From Metallyticus violacea (lineage: Eukaryota; Arthropoda; Insecta; Mantodea; Metallyticidae), in contig CM060846.1 in NCBI GenBank assembly GCA_030762175.1, forward strand, positions 179,057,041 to 179,121,040: a DNA stretch of 64,000 nt. The letters are read 5' to 3'. Shown here one piece after another: positions 24,773 to 35,855 of this stretch. The translations under genes and the position numbers were made by a program. Each line of letters opens with the position of its first letter. Position 1 is the stretch's first letter. The notes under the pieces were generated by a model that had not been told where the DNA came from, did no database searches, and was given only the letters and a program-made list of their open reading frames with translations.

Positions 24773-25857
24773 GTAGAGATTATTAAAAACTACTTACAAT
24801 TCTATAGGGACACAACAACATTTTTCCCAGTTATTAGTTCTTTCGAATGGTTTAAAACACATCATTTCTATTCCAAAATTATCCGTGAACGAGTTATTAA
24901 TTTACATGCAATTAAAATATTGTTTAATAATTTCTTTTTGCAAAGTTAATTTGTTTTTTCTAATATTCGTTTTCATTAAGGTTCATCGACCTAATGAAAA
25001 TATTCTTTTTGTATATAATAACATTTTACAAAGTTAAAGTTGTATACGATGCTTATTTCATTTATCAACAGGTTATTGAGTTGGTATTAAATTAACAAAT
25101 ATTTACACAGCTCACCATTTTGCTAGCAGTATTTATCAGTACATAGTTGTTTATGTTTCAATGTTAATTATTGTAAATACTAGAGTGAGAACTGTTATGG
25201 TAGCAGTAGTAGCATATCTTTGCTGAATGATTTAAAACACTTAATTTCTATTCCAAAACGTATCATTCAATGAAGTATTAATTTACAGTAGATAAAAATG
25301 TTGTTTAATGACTTTTTTGCAAAGTTACACATTTCTTCTTGTTTATGATACTAACGTTACTATTTGAAGGAAAACGGAACTTAATAACATAAGGTAAAAA
25401 CCCCAAGGTTTTCATCTAATATATCAGCGTAATATCTTAATTCGGGTTTTGCATGAAAGCTCAAAATAAATAACAGCAATGTTTCAGACTATTATACCTT
25501 TATGTATTTTTGGGTGAAACACTTTGCATCTTGTTGAATATTTCCATCGGTGTTCTCCAAGGTGAAATGAAATCGTATTTAGTCTCTCATTTCAAGTTAA
25601 GCAGAGAGGCTGCCTCTTACCTATCACCAGTTGTCAGAGCAATCCCCCTCAATACCAAACACGTCACTTTCCCGCTCATCCTCACCCTTGATGGTTCATA
25701 TTGTATCCTTATGTTTGTTTTTTGCTTAGTGACTGGCCGAAAACCGTCGTTGAAACAACTCTTACGTCAGATACATGTCTTGAAAGCTATTGTATACTTT
25801 CACAGCTGATTTTTTACCACTGTTCCAAAATATTGGAAAATAACAAGCATTTACACA
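24773..25857 (-). repeat. Near-identical core, right arm
   Basis: The inverted partner of 19738-20822 with about 99.5 percent identity and no indels. The edges are sharp. Inside it the match is base for base. At 24772 and below (GACCGACAGTAGAG against the left arm's GACCGACGGTAGAG), and past 25857, differences become frequent. Confidence 0.93.
25510..25809 (+). CDS. Unrecognised 99-codon frame (right copy)
   Basis: The mirror copy of the 19786-20085 frame, differing at one residue (Tyr for Cys). No known motif, ribosome-entry context or splice structure supports expression. Listed only because it is the longest frame shared by both arms. Confidence 0.15.
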   Translation: MGETLCILLNISIGVLQGEMKSYLVSHFKLSREAASYLSPVVRAIPLNTKHVTFPLILTLDGSYCILMFVFCLVTGRKPSLKQLLRQIHVLKAIVYFHS

Positions 25858-26314
25858 CTTTTGCAGTTAACTTATAGCATGACAATTATTACTTTAATAT
25901 GAGTGAGAATTACTATTGCATTTGTTCATTCCATCGTTAACAAATTTTACAACCACACAACATGCTACCTTCTTTCAATTTTTAAATATTTTTAAATATT
26001 TATAGTAAGTTAAAGAAACGAAATACAGTAAATGTCACATACCATTTGAAATTTTTTTTGGGTTGGAAATTAACCGCAATAAGTAACCGCGGTGACCTAA
26101 AAATTATTTTTTTGCCCCCTTAAAAATTCCTTTTCGCATAGTTATATTTTTGGTTTCTAATATTCGTTTTCTTTTTACATTTACATGAATCGCGGATTGA
26201 AAAATTATTTTTGGAAAGCAAACATTGTAAACGACCCGTTTTCGCATTGTGGTGCATTTTTACTGAATTATCGTGATAAAAACACAAATGTTCTTCTAGC
26301 ATTTTGTTTTATTT

Positions 26315-26584
26315 TATTGATTAACATCTCAGGTCATCAGCGTCCAATTCTATCAGACCGTGAAACGGCCGGCAAATTTTATTCAGAGACCTCTCTTTCA
26401 GGCTTGAGATTCTTTTTCGTTTCGTAAACGTACGACACGGGACCCACAGCTTTACTTCCCTTCCGAAGGAAGCCATACTTAGGATTTTTACGCCCGAAAA
26501 AATCCATCGGTCCTGACCGGGTTCGAACCCCCGATCTTGGGTTTAGGAGCCAAGTATGGTAACTACTACACCATCAGGACCGAC
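26315..26584 (-). mobile_element. SINE family A in right foldback arm
   Basis: The tail is at 26320-26345 (ACATCTCAGGTCATCAGCG), the body includes CCTTCCGAAGGAAGCCATAC, and the head ends near 26584 (ACTACACCATCAGGACCGAC). The left arm at 19363-19380 has the uninterrupted site (ATAAAATACTAGAAG). Comparison places the insertion in AGTATTTTAT, with AGCATTTT and AGTATTAT left as the flanking duplication. Confidence 0.93.
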
Positions 26585-27779
26585 AGTATTATATTGCAAT
26601 AGACCCTATCTACGATTGGAGTTGTAAGTAAACTCCGAATTATTCAAACACATTTTAAGAAATACTTTGAACTAGGTTACTTCAGGGTGTAATACTTTCA
26701 TATTGGAAAGATGGGAGAAGATTGTAGAGAAGATTTAAATCATGATAATGTGAAATACGACACAAAATAACACTGTTACAAATTATACATAAGATGACTT
26801 TTATAAATGGAGTAATATTGGTGAGAATGTAATAAGGGAATAAATATATTGGCTGTTACATTTACGAGTTTCACGAGTTTTTTTCCCTACTGTGCATATG
26901 TAATAATCCCGTCCAAATGTTTTTCAACACATGAGTTTGGTTTAGCTGCTGTGCATGCCCTAGTCACCGTCCCAAATCCCGAGGGCGTTAACGAAAGGGG
27001 ATAGAGTGAGGTGAGAAATATCTGTCCTTAATAAAAATATCGAATTGCAATTTCAACGAAGAGAAAAAATTGACAGAAATTTCTGGCCAAAGGTAATGTT
27101 GAAATGCAATTTTCAGGTAAGTTGTGAAAACCTTCTTTTCCACCCTCTGCCTCAGGGTAAACATTGAAATCCCCTAGCAGGTAATGGGAGAAAAGCCTTT
27201 ACCCTTGTTCTGAGAGGTGAAACCTCCATGGCGCCAAAGTAGGTATAAACCTGTTCAAGGTATAATGTATGGGCAGCTTTTCCCTTTTGATTGCAGTGGA
27301 CAACAGGGAGGGGAGCTAGAAATGATTCCGCTCAACGCATTAAGGGTATGGCATAAATGCTATTGTGAATTTTTACAGGTTATTTCATAAATTTTAGAAA
27401 TTAACAAACATTTTCACAGTTGAACATTTTGCTTGCAAGATAAGAATGATAAATGCCTCGTGACGGTTTACAATTCTTTTGGGAGAAAATAACTTACTTT
27501 TTACAAAGTTTAATATTTTTTTACGAACAATATTCTATGTTGTACGTTAAAAGTTGATGGAGTGGCGAAAATACTCTCTGATTGTCACATGGCATCTTTT
27601 CAACATTATTATTCTTTCAATGTAAGTGAGAAACATTATGTCTTTTTATTCCATCGTTAATGTATTTTACAAACCCACACCATGCCTCACATTTTTACAA
27701 ACCATTCAACTATTTTTAGTAATAAATAAAATAATGCTCACCCCTGAAATTATGCTTGCCCCACAAATTTTAATCAATA

Positions 27780-28165
27780 TTTTGTCAAATCAAAAATATA
27801 ATCTCTTTCCTGTCAGATCTTTGCAAACTCTTGAAGGTCAGTAAGAAAGGAATTTCCCATCTATTCAATCCAAATAATCTCCTTTCCATCAGATCTTCTC
27901 ATACCACTGAAGGTTGGTAGGGAAGCAAATTCGCTCCAATTAATAAAATAATGTTCTCCCTGCCAGATGTTTGCCTTTCTCTGAAGGTCGAACAGGAAGC
28001 AAATTCCCACCATTCAATAAAAATTATCCTCTTCCGGCCAGATCTTTGCAAACCACTAAAGGTCGGTAAGGAAACAAATTTCCGTTATTTCTGCCATTTA
28101 GTATAACAATGACTCTTTTCCGGCTGGTATTTGTTGCAGGGATTGCATACCAGCGGAGGTCGTAA
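27780..28165 (-). repeat. 75-bp minisatellite, right foldback arm
   Basis: CAGATCTTTGC-like landmarks lie at 27814, 27890, 27964 and 28039 (steps of 76, 74 and 75), with a more diverged unit to about 28165. Each unit has CTGAAGGTCGGTAAGGAA and AAATTCCC..ATTCAATAAAA. It is the inverted counterpart of the left-arm array but has one or two more units. Confidence 0.88.
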
Positions 28166-28306
28166 GGTAGCAACCTACAACATGTCAGTAATGCAGCTAT
28201 TCAATTCGCTATTGCAGCTACATGTTGCGGAATTGCTCACCCCTACCCCTTAAAGGTCGGTAATGCAGCTACTTGCAATAACTTTTGCCGGAGAACGAGT
28301 ATGCAA

Positions 28307-29130
28307 TTAATACCTGAAATTTTTTATTACTTTCCGTAGTCTAATTACCTGATATGTTACATCTAATTTTATACTCACATTTCTATCCTTACTTCATAAA
28401 TGAAGAGAAAGGGCATCTTAACTTCTGAAAAATAAATATTTCTTAATAAGTTGATACCCTCCTTTTAAGGAGGAAAACATTTAATTCAAGGAGTGAAAAC
28501 TATAAATGTCTGTTTTCATAGCTTGCGCTTATGTGAGATTCTTAAATTTCTTCATTGCTTCTCCTTTTTCATTTTCTTTATCTAATACACGAAAAATTAA
28601 AAAAATAAAAAAGTGCCATAAACGAATAGTAAGTTTTTAAGGTTACCTGCAAATACCCTCAGTGTCAGAGGTGTTAATATCCCATATATTATGCACCTGA
28701 ATTGTTTTTGGAGATATCATTTTCCTGAAATATAATCTGTTTATAAATATTATACAAACCTGGAATTATTTTTACAATCAAAATAAAAACATGTATAGAA
28801 TTGTTAGAAAATATTTATTTCCAAAATTTTAAATATGACTGTAAAAATTTAAAGAATATGAAGAGATATAAGAATAGGCCATGAGAATGTGATTTTATGA
28901 GTGCTCTTGAACTAATGAAAGACACTGAATGAGAGGGTCAACCGGGAACCATCTGACTTAAATTACATTGAAAGTAGCTATTTGGGGAATGGTTCAGCAA
29001 AGTGTGTTGAAAAACCGAAGAGGAAAAAAGCACCTTACATGAAAAGCGAAGAAAAATGTAATTGCTTACCCAAATATGTTTTTATACTCACTGAAAGTTT
29101 TCAAACAGATTTTTAGAATGTCTGAATAAG
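28307..29130. other. AT-rich spacer
   Basis: Nothing recognisable beyond the foldback end. Confidence 0.4.
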
Positions 29131-29131
29131 C

Positions 29132-29132
29132 C

Positions 29133-29161
<29 letters not shown>
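29132..29161 (+). repeat. (AG)15 microsatellite abutting a SINE
   Basis: The pure AG tract touches the 3' tail side of the minus-strand SINE B that begins at 29162. The SINE tail may have seeded or landed in it. Confidence 0.95.
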
Positions 29162-29163
<2 letters not shown>

Positions 29164-29405
29164 TGTTTTAACGCCCGTTTTTACTAATGAGGCACCACAG
29201 GCGGTGGACACTGATGATACATGAGATGAAATGATAAATTGGGAAAGGATATTTTTAAGGAAGGAAGCGTTCCAGGCCTAAGTTTAGGGTACCAGTTATT
29301 AGGACTGAGGAAAGCCTGGAAAAAATCCCCGTCAGGGAATACGGTCCTAGTGGAATTCGAACCCCAGTCCTCCCGCGCCTTTAACGACCTCGGGCACCCG
29401 TGACA
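29162..29405 (-). mobile_element. SINE family B, minus strand
   Basis: The tail (reverse of AAAACGGGCGTTAAAACACTA) is at 29165, and GAGGCACCACAGGCGGTGGA follows. The body runs to a tRNA-like head ending near 29405 (CCCGCGCCTTTAACGACCTC). The AAATGCCGG part of the body is deleted. Confidence 0.92.
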
Positions 29406-30680
29406 GTGCCAGAGGGAGAAATTAAATAGAAAATCAGATAAAACTTACATGCGACACATAAATAAAAATCTTAATTAATGCATAAAATTTAAATAATGTT
29501 TTCATTCTTAATTGGAAAGAGGTTATCATTTGAATCAAAATATATTAAACTATGTTGCAAACTCCAAAGGTACCCACACCGTTTAAAAAGTAGTTAGTTT
29601 TTAAAAGAAGATAAAAAGTAAATTTATTCATAGAAAAATGTAAATGTTTAAAGTCCAGGGGATTTATTTGTTTCGTACTGTCATTATTAGAATGTTATAA
29701 TAGGTTACACACTGCACGTTAGCCGACTGGCTTGCATTAATAAGTTAAAGCTTTACTAAGGAATTTATTTAGAAATCATAAATAGTATTTTTTATGAACA
29801 GTGGAGGAAAAGAATTAGAGATAAATTACGTTATCAACGACATACATGAACTCTGAATTTACTGACTTTTGGCATTACGATCTATACAAGAAAGTCCTAA
29901 CGCGGTCAAACCCAACCGATCGGACGGTAGATTTGATGCACTGTTGCGTTTAAAGATTAAATGCAGAGCACTATATTTGTGTTAGTTGCTTTGATTTTGT
30001 CCGTAGTGCTCCTTTCTTTTCCCAGGCGTGTATTTTAGTCAATTAAATTCTTCCAGGATTCTCATTTGAAAATTATCGAAATGCAGAAGAAGCACATGGA
30101 GTAAAACCTATTCATTATACATACTGTGTTAACAATGAGTGCATTAATTGCGTACAATGACCAGCGCCTTATATACAAAATCTAATAGATAAGAAGGGAA
30201 TACGAGCGAATGCATTCCCTCAGGAAACCAGTGACAAAACTCCCAACCCTAAATTGTCGCTATTTTCCACCCTTCTGGTTTCTAACACAGCTAAAACAGT
30301 TGAACAACATTCTTGAAAGAACATTATTATTTGCCTATCACAGGATACTATTCATCATTATTACTTTTTTCATCGTCACAGTATTTTTTGTAGGATTCTT
30401 AACTAATAACTCACAATTTGTAAAACCGCAAAATAGTAATTTGAAATTTGGTGCACATTTTTCTGTAATGGTTTATTTGTATTTGTTAAAATTTTACCAT
30501 TATTAGCATTAATCATTGTCAAATTATATAAATGTACAACAAAACACGGTTATTAATGGAAAATCAGTTTTAAAATACTGTACTATTATCTGCTTGCTTT
30601 CTCATCGTTCACACATTAACACTCGCCACGAACCCGGAATTTCTTTAATAATCATAACAGCAATAAAGACATTTCAATGA
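29406..30680. other. AT-rich spacer
   Basis: A 98-codon plus frame (30210-30506), hydrophobic in its second half, is unrecognised and probably fortuitous. Confidence 0.4.
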
Positions 30681-30689
30681 AATTTTACT

Positions 30690-31260
30690 TCATTTTGTGA
30701 AAAATGTGATGGCATAACATGGGCTGAAAGTGATGACCGTCTGCGTCCAATCAAGATTGAACCCGCACATCAAATTTTTTAAAGTCTTGTCAAATACTTA
30801 GCTTTCAATGCGTTCAAGGTTCATGGTCAGCTGCATCATACTCTGTCATTCAGACATGTCCATAAAAATAATCAAATGGCGTCTGATCGGGCGAGCGCTG
30901 TGACCAAATTTCCTTATTCCTGTGAAGGAATGGCGCATTCACTTCGTCACTGGAAAAGATCAGTAGCTTTAAGAATGTTATTGTTTTCTTGAACTTTTGC
31001 GGACGACTTCCTTTATGGTCGTCTAATAAAGTTTCCTTGGTTTCAATTTTCTTTCACAACATCCAAATGCTGGACTTGCTTGGAGGATATCTGCAGGATA
31101 TATCCTGGAATTGCTGTTTGCATGACTTAAACGATTATGTTCTACAGTAGGTGCAAACGATAAGCACTCGCTCCTTCAGAGTATTCCTGTTAATTTTCCA
31201 ACTTTACGGCGTAAACTCACACGTACACGAACAGTCACGAAAAACAACCGTATTGTGTTC
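30690..31260 (-). pseudogene. DDE transposase remnant (mariner/IS630-type)
   Basis: The minus strand near 30870-30910 reads IWSQRSPDQTPFDYFYGHV, the counterpart of the W.PRSPDLTPLDFFLWG.. signature that carries the last catalytic Asp in this superfamily. That Asp is kept as FDYF. A one-base loss removes the LW of the motif. Sequence to 31260 is GC-richer and contains LLRSV-like frames that I cannot align with confidence. Only the catalytic C-terminal region is identified. Confidence 0.62.
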
Positions 31261-31779
31261 ACATTCTCAGCCGAATAACAGAAATATAATATGAATAGCA
31301 CAGAAGGGAGTCAGACAGGACAAAACCAAACGAACGCACTCCTTTTCAAATTTCGTTACAATATCATTATGTTATTAAAATTATTAAAGAAATGGTGGGT
31401 GAAACATCCTATATAATTGCCGGCTAAATTTTAGTGTTTTCCTTATTGGAATGTTTTATAATCATACATCTCTATTGTTAAATGTCCTTTACGATGCATT
31501 TTATTTATCAGCATTAAAATCTTTTGAATTTGCATTTTTACTATCCATGTTTTATTATTATTATTTAGAATAAGTTTTATAATCTTTAAAATTAATTTAA
31601 TTATTAAACATGATAAGTAATTACTTCTTCGACCATGCAATTAAACGAGATTGGCCAGTGCAGAAGCCATGCAGCGATGTCAATATAAGGCAGGCGTACT
31701 GAACATTAAGTGTAAGAAATATTCAAGCAATGAAATTAAAATATGTAATAGAACAAACTCCTGAATATATATAAAAATA
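31261..31779. other. AT-rich spacer
   Basis: No feature recognised. Confidence 0.35.
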
Positions 31780-32050
31780 AGCACATCCGAGGTCATTAAA
31801 GCGCGGACTCGTGAGCTGGAGATCTGGGGTTCGAATCCCGCCAGAACCGTCCCTCCTGACTGCGGTTTTTTCGAGGTTTTTCTCAGCCCTAATAACTGGC
31901 AAATGTCGCGGAGGTACCCCAAACTTAAGTCTGGAATGTTTCCTTCCTTAAAAAAATACTTTCCCAATTTAGCATTTCATCTCATGTATCACCAGTGTTC
32001 ACCACCTGTGGTGCCTCAGTAGTAAAAACAGGATTAAACGCCATTCAAGA
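31780..32050 (+). mobile_element. SINE family B, 5'-truncated head
   Basis: Begins within the tRNA-like head at CATCCGAGGTCATTAAAGCG, with B box GGGGTTCGAATCCCG and the complete body. The tail is GTAGTAAAAACAGGATTAAACGCCATTCAAG. It is one of the longer, better-preserved copies. Confidence 0.92.
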
Positions 32051-35000
32051 AATTGTATAAATTAAAATGATAAGATTGAAATAAAATGGGCACATTAGAC
32101 GATTTCAGCGCGTGCTGAGTGTAAATGACACCATTTATTATTAAATTCTGCCTTGTTCTCTCTGTTTTTATATTTTAGTCCATTATCACACTAAATGAGT
32201 TGGGTTTTAATAGATATTGAAACAAAAACTAATTTATCCCTACAATAGACACTCTATTTTACCCCCAATTCTAAATTTGGAGTCAATGCGGACTCCAACG
32301 TAAGAATTGTCCGATCTATGCTAAAAATTACTAGTAGTGCTGCAAAACTTTTAGTGATATATTTAAGCAATAACTGATGAAATATAATAGTATTGGACTT
32401 ACATTATCAATAGAAAAGACAATGAAATTGCTACCAGACAAGAGAACTTTGACAGGTATGTATCCAGTTTTGAAACACCTTTTGTTTTACATGAACATAT
32501 CAACATTATTTTTTTTTAACAGTCACACTACATAACTTCTTCCAGTAAAGCAAGAAATGCTTTAAAATAAAACACGGTATCATATTAATTGGATAGTCAG
32601 AATCACAACATACTTACAAAAATTAAACTTTTCAAACCACGCACTGTCTTAAGGCATATTATTTTTTAAATCAGAAAAAATGTTATCTTTTTAAAAATAT
32701 TTTTGTCGTTCTTCGACTTCGATAAGGGTTTCCCTATTACATTTATATCCAGTATTCCCTATGAGAGAAGTTGTCATTTCTTGTACACCACTTTATTCCA
32801 CGGAAATTTCATATTCATATTCAGTTATCTCTTCAGTATTATATATTTTTTCTTCCCCTCCATTCAGTATAGATAATCATCTGATTCACAAGAATCCAAG
32901 ATTGCAGTGTAAGAGCCTATTTAGTTTTCAAACGAAGGAATACTTATTCGAAAACTCATCATGCACATCTTTTATCACGGAAATTTGAAACGGTTATAAA
33001 TGGTGGGTGTTTAATTTATTTACAGGGGTTTTAATTTGATGGCCAATAATTTTTGAACACTGAATAATTAATAATATGTGCTAAATGATCTTCTGGCGTT
33101 CCCTCGGCTCTTGAATTCTGGAGTTCGATATTTCCTATTTATCTGGTTCCAAAGCAAAGGATAGGAATCTCAGGGGAATACGGACTGTTTTTAATGACGT
33201 GATGTCATTAGAGAGGGAAGGAGATTCTGCGCTGGAATAATACAAATTTCGGCTGTAGTTTGAATTATGAATTTATTGAACGTTTTAAAGGACTTAGGAG
33301 CATGCTATGCGTCCGTCGTGTCGTTATACTTCTGGCTTTATATGTACTGTATAATTTTCCCTCAGGTTCAAATTCACTGACTTCACTCGGAGATCTATAG
33401 ATCCAATTTTGCACTTTGACTTTAACTTTGACTCTTTTGGTATTAACTTCACACAATTTTAAATTCGACCGTCATTTATAACTTCACGGCAATACTTTAT
33501 AATGAGACTAATAACTTTGCCGTAAAGACTTTATAGTGATATTAAATGAACGGCTATTACCTTAGCAATAATTCGGCGTGACTTGTATTCTCTTGCTATC
33601 CTTCTTAATCTCACTCACACATTTCTATCTCTTTCCGGTTACTCTTGCACTTCTGTCTGTCTCCTGCTCAATCTTAGTTCTTTTATTTCATATTAAATCT
33701 ATTATATGCATTCGCTCCGCCTCTCACGAAAATATGTTTCCTTTAAATATTATTGAATTTGGTTCATTTTTAGTTTCCTAGTGGATCACAATAGATATCG
33801 TTTATATTACATACTCGCTCCTATTCGTTAATGTTCCCACGTTCGGACTTACCACAAGAAAGGAGACATCTGCCATATATGCGGTGTCTTTGCGGTTATT
33901 CCCTTTTACTGCTGCATATATAGATTCATATACTAAATGGTTTGCGATAAGGCACGCTATATATCTGCGACATTTCTTTGAAATTGTCGGAAATAACTAA
34001 AATTTTGGTTTCTTTTAAGACACCTGTTTCCGCAAGCGGAGATTCTTTTGAGGACTGTTACTGATTGAAATCATATTTCTTGCTGTGCCCAGTTTAAAGT
34101 GTAATAAAACATTTTGTCTCGTCTGCTGATCTGTCTTAGAGGATTTGCAGAAGGGTAAACCGGGGTCCAGTTCCAACTAAATGCTATCTAACCGTTCCGA
34201 CCAGCATGTTCTATTGCTATATAATCTGCGATTTTGAAATATGTTCAGAAATGTAACTCTTGTCTGAATATTACTTATTGAACAGAAAGACAAACATACC
34301 TAAACACATACACTAACGATTATAATATTAAAATCCTGATCATAATTGTAATATTAGCACCATTGATTATTATGTCATGGTTGACCTTGTTAAACAATAC
34401 CGGAAATTAAATACAATTATTATTACAATTGCCACCAGAAGCAATTATTATTATTAGAATAGACATTTTTGATACACAATTCCTGCTTAAAATTTAAACG
34501 TAAATTGAAGCAAGAATGAGCATTTTATACTGTCTGAAACAAGTAATAAATAGTTCAACAATGCACATTATTCGAAATTAAAAAAGCGGGAAAACACATA
34601 AAAACAACCGTAAAAGAATACAGAATTCACATGAATTCTGAGAATTTATGTTGTCTAGAATTTATTATAAATGTGATTTCGCTGCATGTGCACCGAAATA
34701 AATGAGAAGAATGCATGAAGCTATCCATGATTATCTGAAAATGTGGTTCAAAAATGGTTAAGAAATTAAGTTGATAATGGGAATCGCAAGGGCCCGCATG
34801 CATGCTAGGATTAAATTCAGCTGATTTATAATACAATGTGGTATTTAGGTGGGTTTTATGTAATTTGCTTAAGGCAGAAAGCAGATGCAGCTGTCCATTT
34901 ATTAAAGCAGTTCTTAAACTTCAGAAGTATTAGGCTGATTTTGATAAGAGTTGACATATTCCATGCCCTTAAATTTTGATAATACCAACTACTGAATGTA

Positions 35001-35500
35001 TACAGAACTTCTTTGATTGAGATTTAGAAAGAAAACTTACTGCAAATGACTAGTTGTAAGAATTTTAAACGCTTTTTTGTATACTCTGTAAGTTTTTCAC
35101 AATTACATGCGTAGAAATGTTTATATTCTCCTGGTGAGTGAAAAAATTAATTAATAATGTGATGGTTTTCCAACATCCCTCCTTGAGGTTACCAAAGTCT
35201 TTGCATTTGGTGATCGCAACTGCCAGTAAACCACCATTTAACGATTCTTGCCATAAATAACTATATTCTCATTTTTCTTACGAAAAGACTGAAAGTATTT
35301 ATGCTGTTTTCATTTTATAAATCTGTTCATCATTAATGAAAGTAAAGAAAGCACAGTAAAACAATCAATTTTTACTCGCTTAAAGAATGTGATTAGTAAT
35401 CGGCTATAAGCTGTTACTAAATAAACTAACTCGCCACATTTCGAACATACATTACCATCAAAATGAATATTCGGAGGCTATTAGCATATTGAATCTATTT
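32051..35500. other. Long stretch without recognised features
   Basis: AT-rich to 33000. 33080-34210 is somewhat GC-richer and has several short frames (33265-33456 minus, 33578-33781 plus) that I do not recognise. It could be old element sequence, but no terminus or protein motif was seen. Confidence 0.4.
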
Positions 35501-35505
35501 TTTTT

Positions 35506-35855
35506 ATTAGTGTTTAATTTCCGTTCTTACTACTAAGGCACCACAGGTGGTTGACAACTTGGAATGAAATGATAAATTGGAAAAGGAGAATAAAAATAAA
35601 GTAACACTATTAACAATGCAACAAATTAACAGTAATTATAATAATAGGAAGGGATAAAACACTAAAAAACAGTCACACTTGAGATCGCTATATTTCGGAC
35701 ACGTGGAGTCCTTCTAGGCAAGAAGACAAGTGACAAATATATATATTTAAATAAGGAAGTTATCCAGGCCTAACTTCAGGGTACCTCCCCGGCAATTGCC
35801 ATTTATGAGTACTGAAGAAAACCTGGAGAAATCTCAATCAGGTAGAATGGTGATC
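35506..35855 (-). mobile_element. SINE family B interrupted by another repeat
   Basis: The tail-side part (GTTTAATTTCCGTTCTTACTA, AAGGCACCACAGGTGGTTGA, AATGATAAATTGG) occupies 35506-35595. The head-side part (AAATAAGGAAG..CCAGGCCTAACTTCAGGGTACCTCCCCGG, ACTGAAGAAAACCTGG) resumes at about 35747. The 150 bases between are foreign. The tRNA-like head is lost beyond 35855. Confidence 0.85.
35598..35746 (+). repeat. Unclassified repeat nested in a SINE (copy 1)
   Basis: Contains GGATAAAACACTAAAAAACA, CGCTATATTTCGGACACGTG and AGTCCTTCTAGGCAAGAAGAC. A diverged copy is at 56450-56545. The TATTTCGGAC..GTCCTTCT arrangement resembles sequence near the ends of some Penelope-like elements, but this is a weak analogy. 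Confidence 0.5.

Larger units (their letters stand above)
17426..28306. mobile_element. Foldback-like element with long inverted arms
   Basis: Sequence from 17426 to about 22260 reappears inverted from about 28306 back to 24560. Order is preserved throughout. The termini align (TGTATGCCCCTTCTCTGG against TGCATACTCGTTCTCCGG), followed by TAGCTGCA.TACC. Then come a 75-bp minisatellite, a TTGCAATGTAAG-like stretch, the CCTGTT/CCGTTGTTAACAAATTTTACAACC block, an almost identical 1,085-bp core, and a CTATATCC...ACCATGGAC inner end. The loop is about 22260-24560. Long inverted termini built from tandem subrepeats are typical of Foldback and Galileo-type DNA transposons. I see no transposase belonging to it and no clear target-site duplication, so the class is an inference. 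A pair of inverted copies of a complex satellite is the alternative. Confidence 0.72.

Noticed and set aside
19786..25809. A conserved 99-residue protein encoded in both foldback arms
   Set aside because: Its conservation equals that of the surrounding non-coding DNA, so it shows recent homogenisation and not protein selection. It is kept only as a low-confidence entry.
27780..28165. CRISPR-like regular repeats
   Set aside because: The 75-bp units are contiguous tandem repeats without unique spacers, in a eukaryotic transposon arm.
33080..34210. Possible LTR or endogenous retroviral sequence
   Set aside because: The base composition changes, but I saw no TG..CA ends, primer-binding site, paired LTR or gag/pol motif.
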